Shown here: positions 58,901 through 64,000 of the stretch, in pieces | Layout: each line of letters opens with the position of its first letter | How positions within the stretch are numbered: position 1 is the stretch's first letter | DNA from: Limnomonas spitsbergensis | Lineage: Eukaryota > Chlorophyta > Chlorophyceae > Chlamydomonadales | Assembly: GCA_037349105.1 (NCBI GenBank) | Contig: JAYJMM010000092.1 | Span: 186,001-250,000 of the forward strand | Length of the DNA: 64,000 nucleotides | Direction: 5' to 3' | Program-made: the position numbers and the translations under genes | The notes under the pieces: generated by a model | Told to the model about the DNA's origin: nothing | Databases searched by the model: none | The model's input: the letters and a program-made list of their open reading frames with translations, nothing else

Positions 58901-59779
58901 CTAACCTCCCCATCTCATTACCTCCCTGACCCACTCTCAGGAGATGGACTGGAGAACATCAACAGCCGTATTGGAGATGCAGCGCAACCGGCCGGTCAAG
59001 GTGCATGCGGACCAGGTGAGGACTCAGAAGGGGCCGATATATCATATATGCCGTTCCAGGGGGGTCGGAAGGGGTGGGTGCCCTGGTAGCTCTAGGGCGC
59101 ATTGTTAAAGCATTCGTAGGCTGTGCTCAAGGTCCATCGCCTATGACCAGTAAAGGCAAGGTAGCACGGTGCAGCACGATACAGCGGCGCAGGTTAAGCT
59201 GGATTGTAATGCCATGGTAGCACAGTATGGCACAATACGGCACGAAACAGGACAAAGCGGCACAGATTTAGCTGGATCGTATTACCATGGCAGCACAATG
59301 CGGCACGATGCGGCGCAGTTCCAGCCGGGTCGTACTACCATGAGTTAAGGTATGCATGCATTATGTCAGTAGTGGCCTCGGTTGCTATTGTAGCCCAGTG
59401 CTACGGCCGAACGGGTGGCTTCTTTCATCCACGCTTTAGGTGAGTACTGTCCTTCCTCTCAAACAAAGGGGAACAGTGTCTTACAGAACACACAAAATCT
59501 GATTTCCTGGCCAAGGTCAAGCGTTTAGGGGAATCCTTCGCACCTTGCACCATGCTTCCGGCTAACAAATACTCCTGAGGCTCTCTAAAAAGATTTCATT
59601 TTGTTTAGCAGATGGATGCCGGGATGGCGGCCATGGCCGAGAAGCGCTGCGACCTCAACTATGCGTCGCGGCTCAACTGGGGCGTCAACTTCATAACTGC
59701 AACGCCGGCGCCGGCAGCCATGGGACGCATGAAGGAAAGCGGCCCTTACGGTGGCGGCGGTGGTAGCATGTCGAAATAG
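49942..59779 (+). CDS. Gene D: nine-exon gene for a 562-residue protein, function unknown
   Basis: Exons are 49,942-50,487; 51,368-51,445; 53,885-54,082; 54,448-54,592; 56,786-56,907; 57,531-57,776; 58,031-58,141; 58,941-59,015; 59,612-59,779. All introns are GT-AG. All junctions are phase 0 except intron 4 (phase 1), and the sum is 1,689 nt, 562 codons plus TAG. Residues 1-165 are Ala/Pro/Ser/Thr-rich and low complexity, ending in a 7-Gln run. The rest looks globular and conserved: FRTFNVGNYDLLKNLPDTF, MPALGQPLIRINPDNHQGLF, GGKEFIPTHTIPLPKQ, MPGLPWVPSSGADFRIGERP, FENDQDCWVVRITLPG, YMNVFMRCNPMVLEYKLN, YFVMRPPWIRPDRITTYY. No signal peptide or membrane segment is seen. I do not recognise the family. 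A soluble structural or complex subunit is possible but unproven. A TGTAA lies at 60,042. Confidence 0.85.
51180..51260 (+). repeat. Possible decoy acceptor and GCATTCTTGCAG repeat before exon 2
   Basis: CATTCGCAG|GAATTCTTAC at 51,192-51,208 resembles the exon 2 junction GTCGCAG|GAGTTCATCTT. It is followed by four GCATTCYTKCAK units of 12-16 bp. Confidence 0.5.
51480..51775 (+). repeat. Dispersed family 2 copy in intron 2 of gene D
   Basis: TTCAGCTACATGTCAGCTAC, then GCCAGCCCTGCTGCTGG and, again, GCCAGCCCTGCTGCTTGG (an internal duplication), then GGCCGGTCCAGGTTTGTTCC. Confidence 0.65.
51855..53790 (+). repeat. 104-bp satellite derived from gene D exon 3 and its acceptor
   Basis: Sixteen units start with ATGCCAAGGCC at 52,127, 52,231 and every 104 bp to 53,687, without indels. 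Older copies are at about 52,023 and 51,865. The unit aligns with exon 3: GCAATGCCCATATGGACG against GCAATGCCCGCATGGACG, TCATGCCTGCCCTTGGC against TGATGCCTGCTCTCGGC, and GCATCAATGTAGACAACC against GCATCAACCCGGACAACC. The 52,023 copy keeps CCTGCAG|GTCAC, the exon 3 acceptor. The 16 homogeneous units have lost that AG (CCTCAATCC). The array fills most of intron 2. Confidence 0.93.
54140..54245 (+). repeat. Dispersed family 2 copy in intron 3 of gene D
   Basis: GGCCGGCCCACAGCCGGTGAC, CAAGCAGCAGATCTTCCTGC, TAGCTGGGTTGTAGCTAAA and a GAAATAAAG end. Confidence 0.6.
54361..54400 (+). repeat. Decoy copy of the exon 4 acceptor and exon start
   Basis: ACGCACAG|ATTGGCAACAAAGAGTT, starting at 54,372, parallels the real junction GCGCGCAG|ATTGGTGGCAAGGAGTT at 54,448, 76 bp downstream. 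The AG is intact. Confidence 0.8.
54640..54860. repeat. CT-rich low-complexity tract in intron 4 of gene D
   Basis: Loose repeats of CCCAAATTTCTCC, TCCCAACCTCCTC and AATTCCTCAAC. A homopurine/homopyrimidine tract of this length could form unusual structure. No coding content. Confidence 0.7.
55226..55292 (+). repeat. Dispersed family 1, + copy in intron 4 of gene D
   Basis: GAACGGGACAGTCGGGCGTC, CGCACAGCCCTTTTGAGC and TAGGGGTGTAACGTCATTGG. Confidence 0.7.
56020..56785 (+). repeat. Five decoy copies of the exon 5 acceptor region
   Basis: A unit of GACTGCTGTTGCCGCTC, a T/C tract, CAG and AGGACATCATGCTGG recurs with exon-like starts at 56,055, 56,240, 56,352, about 56,503 and about 56,621. The real exon starts at 56,786 (ATTACAG|AGGACATTATGCC). 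The first two copies keep CAG|AGGACATCATG and the third TAG|ATGGCATC. The last two have lost the AG (TTGCG, TTGCAA). Confidence 0.88.
57015..57135 (+). repeat. Two decoy copies of the exon 5 end and donor
   Basis: The real exon end is GGGAAGTGGATCGAGAAG|GTGAGA (donor 56,908). Downstream copies are GGGAAGTGGATAGAGAG|GGTAAGA (near 57,070) and GGAAGTAGATGGAGAAA|GTGAGAG (57,122). The first copy also repeats the preceding TTGATGCGCGACCCTGG against CATGATGCGAGATATTGG. Confidence 0.87.
57225..57420. repeat. 20-bp minisatellite in intron 5 of gene D
   Basis: Six to eight imperfect units of ATCTGCATGTACTGCCTGAG. Confidence 0.85.
57855..58030 (+). repeat. Two decoy copies of the exon 7 acceptor and exon start
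   Basis: TACAGGTACTAGAATACTGG begins the real exon at 58,031. Copies with intact TACAG start at 57,870 and 57,948 (78 and 83 bp spacing) and continue through GCGCCGGGTGAYGGCTCG and TACTTGCGGATSTAC. The copies join different frames, so use of either one would change the protein. Confidence 0.92.
58360..58940 (+). repeat. Four decoy copies of the exon 8 acceptor, 86-105 bp spacing
   Basis: CAG followed by GATATGGACTGGAGAGCAA-like sequence lies at 58,477, 58,571, 58,676 and 58,762. The real junction (CAG 58,938-58,940) reads CAG|GAGATGGACTGGAGAAC. All four keep CAG. Between copies lie GCAGGCTGGGATGTAGCTG, AATTGTAGCTGAAGG and ACACTTCCTGACCCC, related to dispersed family 2. Confidence 0.92.
59155..59340. 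repeat. Small decamer-like array in intron 8 of gene D
   Basis: Three short runs of units such as GCACGATACA, GCACAGTATG, GCACAATACG, GCACGAAACA, GCACAATGCG and GCACGATGCG. They share the GCACrATryG form of the satellite at 1-6,484. The runs are separated by TTAGCTGGATCGTATTACCA, which is repeated three times with about 63-bp spacing. Confidence 0.85.
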
Positions 59780-60600
59780 CTGTTGGACGGCACCAAGCCA
59801 CTGCCAAGCTGTCATGTCCATATAGTGTTCACAAGGAAATAGGGGGCATTCAGGAGAGTTGCCTATTCCGGGTCGGCTGGGGGAAGCATGTCGAATAAGC
59901 AGACATACAACACCAAACCAGGGCACTAGTAGCAACATAGGTAATGGGAATTAGGAGGTCCCAATCTTGAATTACTGAGCTGAAATATCTGCTGGAGCGC
60001 TGCAGGCAAATGGAAGGGAATCTTGCCGGGAAAGCTGGATTCTGTAAGCTGAAACCAGAGGCACGGTTGAAGAAGGCGGTTTGGAGTGAGACACGGTGTA
60101 ATATCACTAAAATCGGACCTGTTTGCATCGAGTGATGGGTTGAGTCATTCAGGGTATGCATGCATGGGAGGGGGGTGGAGAAGTGCCTGCATGCATGGGG
60201 TCGCACCCAATCATGGCATGGAGGGAATGGCATCGTAACAACTAGGGTGAACTCTGCATGCATGCAGGTGTGGGGTCAGTTCTGAAGGGAAATAGATGAG
60301 CCCACATCATTTGCGTGAGTGCCTTCATGCATGAGAGAGTGCATGCGCTCACAAGGGCGCATGCATGTAGCGAGAGGGGGGGTGCTCTGAAGGGAAGGGA
60401 GTGAGCGCATCCAAGGTATTCATGCATAAGAGAGGCGGATAATGGGGATGTGCCCACAAGGGTGCATGCATGCCAGTTTGCTTGGCATTGAGGGGAGGAG
60501 CTGAGGTCGGGTGTTTCATGGAGAAGCCGGATGAATTAAATCACGAGTGCTGTGCCAGGGCGTTTGGACTTGGACATGCACGCTAGCATTTCAGCAGGGG
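59780..60600. repeat. 3' flank of gene D with ATGCATGCATG-rich degenerate repeat
   Basis: From about 60,150 to 60,480, TGCATGCATG words recur in a diverged ~100-115 bp unit with CTGAAGGGAA and GTGAGCGCATSC. No gene. TGTAA at 60,042-60,046 may end the gene D transcript. Confidence 0.55.
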
Positions 60601-60825
60601 GGACAGGTTGGCCTTACAAAGGGCATTAATACATGGTAGTGGCAAAGGGGAGGGGGATGCGCAGATGTGCTCATGACGGTTCGAGTGGATGCTGAAGGGC
60701 TAAAACAGGCAGGGGGCTGAACCATCTATGGAACGAACAAAAGAAGCTTGGCTTGACAGGAAAGTACGGCAATAACGGCAACGCAAGGATGCAACATGCA
60801 AAAGAGACTCTGACATGTCCCCCCC

Positions 60826-61012
60826 TGTTCTTACTGACCCATCCTAGTCTCATTTCCCTTCCCAGGGTATACAGACCGGGGCCCCTGTTCTTACTAACCC
60901 ATCCTAGTCTCATTTCCCTTCCCAAGGTATACAGACCGGGGCTTGGGCGTCTCAGTCGTCAGCCTGTACTTCCCAAAATCCACGCCGCATCGACGTTCTC
61001 TTTTATTTTCAT
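60826..61012 (+). mobile_element. Solo 3' tail of the non-LTR element, internally duplicated
   Basis: TTCTTACTRACCCATCCTAG, then TCTCATTTCCCTTCCCARG and GTATACAGACCGGGGC occur twice in tandem (60,827 and 60,887). They are followed by TTGGGCGTCTC, CCTGTACTTCCCAAAATCC and ACGCCGCATCGACGTTCTC, as at 36,005-36,130. Confidence 0.8.
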
Positions 61013-62610
61013 GCAGCATGTAGCGACGGAACCTGCCTGTACCTAATGCTGCATGGTTTTTGCTTCTGCCCCTATTTTTGCGGCCGGTTGCGGTTGCTGC
61101 CCCGGAAGACTCTGAGCAGAAACTTGAGAGGGGCGCTACCCACCACCGACAGCGGTCGAGGCCGCTGCCCACCGGGCGCCGTCGCCAACTTTCGCCATGC
61201 CTGGCCCATTCAGATAATCTTACATTTTGATGCGCATGTGCCTCAACGACGACGTTGGCGGTAGGCCGGGCGTTAGTTAAACTTGCAGCATCCTGCCCAC
61301 CCAAATTCCACGTAGCCCGCCCACAATCGTCGTTCTATCTACGAGCCTTTACCAACTGCATATTACCACTGTCCCCACATCATTGAAAACTATGACCGTG
61401 TATGGCTGCGCACTCTTTATAACTGTGCACTGATGGCCAAGTCCCAACCGTCCCTGGTCAGAAGACCCCACACGCGATGGTGGTCGCACGCGCTCGTAGG
61501 GCACTCGTCACACCATGCCACGCTGTCCTTTTACACTCGTACATTTTGTACAAACAGTAATAAAATAACAAAAACTGGAGCTTCAACTGCAGCTGTGTCC
61601 TCGCAACTGCACCATCAAACTCACCGTTACTTGTCACTTACGAAGAAACCTTATGTGTACAGAGTTAGCACCTGCGTAATAGCTATACCACAAGCAAGTG
61701 CCTTGATCCAATACCAGGCAGCTTCATCCGCATCCGCCCCCCTGTCTAACTTATCACGGTCATATATCCGTGCTTGAAGAAAGTACAGCAAAGCAGCCTT
61801 CGCACACAACATGTCTTATTTTTAACCTGCACTGCCGGGCGGACCTAACCCAGCTGAACCGTGGTGTGTCGCTCTACCCCGTAGCCCTCGGCGTTGGAGA
61901 CAACTTCGAGATATGTCGCCCCTGTAGCAGCCCGCCTACTTCAGCCTTGCCAAGAGCCACGCCAATCACAGAGAAGTTGTCACAGTCGGTACACTGGTCC
62001 CTGTTTTTGTCTGACAAGTCCGGGGAACATAGATTTTCGACCGCCCACGGCAAGACAACTGGGTACTCTCCGTGTAACCAACTAGCTTACGGCGGCCCTA
62101 CACCAGCTTTGATGGCTTGCAACTGCATCGGCATCATCTGCAGCAGCAGCATTGGATCATTCGTGATGCGCAACCGCTGTTGCTGAGATTGCGCTCCACG
62201 TCCGCTACGACGGAATGAGCTGTTATGTCCAGTCCAGGAGCAGGGGTCACATCAGCGACTGTGAGACGACAGCACGATGTCTCGCACCTCCCTCTAATGC
62301 ACAGAGGCGCGGCGTCGACATCAGCAGCGTTAGCAGCAGCCGTCGTGCTCGGTGCGGTAATGACGGATCGACCACGCATCCAAGGTATCCCACATGTCAG
62401 GTGCATTCGATGCACCCGCAGTGCATGAGGCTGTCGGGTAGACGCATGGAAGGTGCAGCAAATCTGCAGCAACAACCACAGCAATGTTATGTACACAGAG
62501 GCACGGCCCCAAGCTGCGTTGTTTCCTTAACCTCCACGCCCTAATAGGGCGTAGCTTTCTTTCTTTTTTACACAGAGGCGGCCCTCCCGCAAGAGCATAA
62601 AACGACAAGG
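61013..62610. other. No gene supported
   Basis: Short ORFs on both strands, none with a known domain. It might hold further retroelement remains beside the tail at 60.9 kb, but no RT or endonuclease motif was seen. A GGGCGTAGCTTTCTTTCTTT word is at 62,546-62,566. Confidence 0.35.
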
Positions 62611-62639
62611 GGCTCGGGCCCTACACACATGCATGATTG

Positions 62640-63035
62640 TTCCCCAATGCACGTGGGTTTTCCTGCTGCATGTCATGGGGTATCAGCTGCTGCATGGGGA
62701 GCTCACTGCTGCATGGGCCTGCCACTGCATGGGGGATTGTTGCTGCATGAGGGCTTCGTCGCTGCATGGGGGATCTGCTGCTGCATGGAGGGCTGCTGCT
62801 GCATGGGGGGCTGCTGCTGCATGGGGGGCTGCTCCATGGGGTATTTGCTGCTGCATTGAGAGTTCATTGCTGCATGAGGGCTTTGCTGTTGCATTGAGGG
62901 CTGCTACTGCATGTTGGGAATGCTGCTGCATGAGGGCTTCACTGCTGCATGGGGGCTGCCGCTGCATGGGATGAAGGAGCTGCTGCATGGGGGATTTGCT
63001 TCTGCATGTGGAAGTTACTTCTGCATGAGGGCTGA
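62640..63035. repeat. CTGCTGCATGGGG minisatellite
   Basis: About 20 imperfect units of 15-24 bp on GCTGCTGCATGGGGG and TGCATGAGGGCTT. The minus strand reads as repeated MQQQPP, a by-product. Confidence 0.9.
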
Positions 63036-63703
63036 ATCACCATAGAGTGGGAGAGGGAGCCTGGGCAAGTCCTGGGGGCAGGTGGGTATGATTCATGCGG
63101 TGCAGGGAGGGAGGGCATGTGGCATGTTGAGCAGTGAGTCCAGAGCTTAGGCTCTGTTCTGTGCCGCCAGCACGTGGTAGATGGGCGCATGGGCACATGG
63201 GGCAATTAAGCAGCTGTGGGAGCATTAGAGCATACTTCCCGAATGTGCTATTGCCCGCCTATCTGCTCTGCTGAATCGAACCAGGATACTTCAGGCACGG
63301 TGGGGTACATGCTTGAAATAAGCACTTGGGCCTCCCTAAACGGCCCACCTGAAGCTATAGCTACACACGTTCTTATTTTCGCCTGGGCTATGGAATATGA
63401 TGATTGAAGTGCGGGGCTGGACTGCCTGTTGGGGGGCTGCCGGGTGGTCGCTGATAGCTTGACGACGTCCTAACCTAGACCGGCCTATGGCCGTTGGCCT
63501 AAGCAGCAGGGCTTGCTGCAGCAGGTCCCCCCCTGGCTGTCAGCCATGATGTAACTGAATAACTGCTTGAGCGCCGTACGATAGACACTCACATGTACAG
63601 TTGGAGGCGCCAGCTGCAGCATTTTTTAAGCTAGCCCACTTCTGGCAGGCCGCCCCACGGCCACCAAAGGCCTGGTTGGGGCTAACCTTTGTTTGGCTTA
63701 CAG

Positions 63704-63889
63704 CAGGGTTACCCAGTACGACCGTTTGGGGTCAAATCCCAATTACCTCATCGTAACGCACCGTTTAACAACACGGTACCATGTCAAAACACCGTGCCAT
63801 TCTTACCTGTCCGGCCATTTTGGCCGTACCGTGTTCGTATCCGTACCGTACCGTGGCACCGCACCGTATTTCCGTACTGGGTAACCCTG
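63704..63889. mobile_element. 186-bp hAT-like MITE with 17-bp terminal inverted repeats
   Basis: The left end CAGGGTTACCCAGTACG and right end CGTACTGGGTAACCCTG are perfect inverted repeats, starting CAGGG as in many hAT elements. The flanks GCTTACAG (left) and GCTACAGA (right) look like an imperfect 8-bp target duplication (one base lost). The interior is rich in CCGTACCGT and has no ORF of its own. It sits inside a family-2-like repeat (63,480-63,990). Confidence 0.72.
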
Positions 63890-64000
63890 GCTACAGACAC
63901 AGGTCTGAGCAGCATGGTTGAACACGCGCGAGGCCTCCGGCTGGATGCTGGGGGGTAGCTGAAATGTAGCTGAGCTGTTGCTGATCAACGGAGAGTAAAG

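Noticed and set aside
61433..62186. ORFs between 61.4 and 62.2 kb as a retroelement gag or RT part
   Set aside because: Only proximity to a retroelement tail suggests it. No knuckle, RT or endonuclease motif is visible.
62640..63035. MQQQPP-type ORFs suggesting a Gln-rich protein
   Set aside because: Readings of the CTGCATGGG minisatellite without flanking coding sequence.

Overview
This is a nuclear genome window from a eukaryote, most likely a chlorophyte green alga of the Chlamydomonadales type. The grounds are intron-rich genes with GT-AG splice sites, Ala/Gln/Ser/Pro-rich proteins with long polyglutamine tracts, a helical protein ending in a MYND zinc finger, decayed non-LTR retrotransposon sequence with a CPxC/RHN tail domain, and very heavy satellite content. 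TGTAA, the usual chlorophyte poly(A) signal, lies downstream of several genes. There are no operons or bacterial signals. The species cannot be named from the sequence.

Layout. 1-6,484 is a 10-bp satellite that keeps perfect phase. 7.2-12.5 kb holds a repeat-riddled prolyl 4-hydroxylase-like gene (+), of which two catalytic exons are visible. 14-17.8 kb holds a MYND-finger gene (+) interrupted by a perfect 79-bp palindrome. 20-46 kb holds three paralogous minus-strand genes, here called A (20.0-23.2 kb), B (28.6-32.1 kb) and C (40.2-46.0 kb). They are separated by repeats, a decayed non-LTR element (35.1-36.1 kb) and repeat-rich DNA without supportable genes. 48.28-49.52 kb is a 95-bp satellite. 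49.9-59.8 kb is a plus-strand gene D, for which a frame-consistent nine-exon, 562-residue model can be read. 60-64 kb is repeats, a second copy of the retroelement tail, and a small hAT-like MITE.

A, B and C share an N-terminal helical exon, with a phase-0 donor at the equivalent place in all three. They also share a block reading LxRLMxAMCxExELLR...RPVxEL, and B and C share a C-terminal SFGSFIM. I do not recognise the family.

The most striking pattern concerns the introns. Many exons are preceded, and some are followed, by tandem decayed copies of their own splice junction: the end of the intron plus the start of the exon, or the end of the exon plus the donor. The unit is often about 104-106 bp. 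In gene D this is seen at exons 3, 4, 5, 7 and 8. It is also seen around the hydroxylase exon and at an exon of gene C. The introns of this genome seem to grow by repeated duplication of exon edges, leaving series of decoy splice sites.
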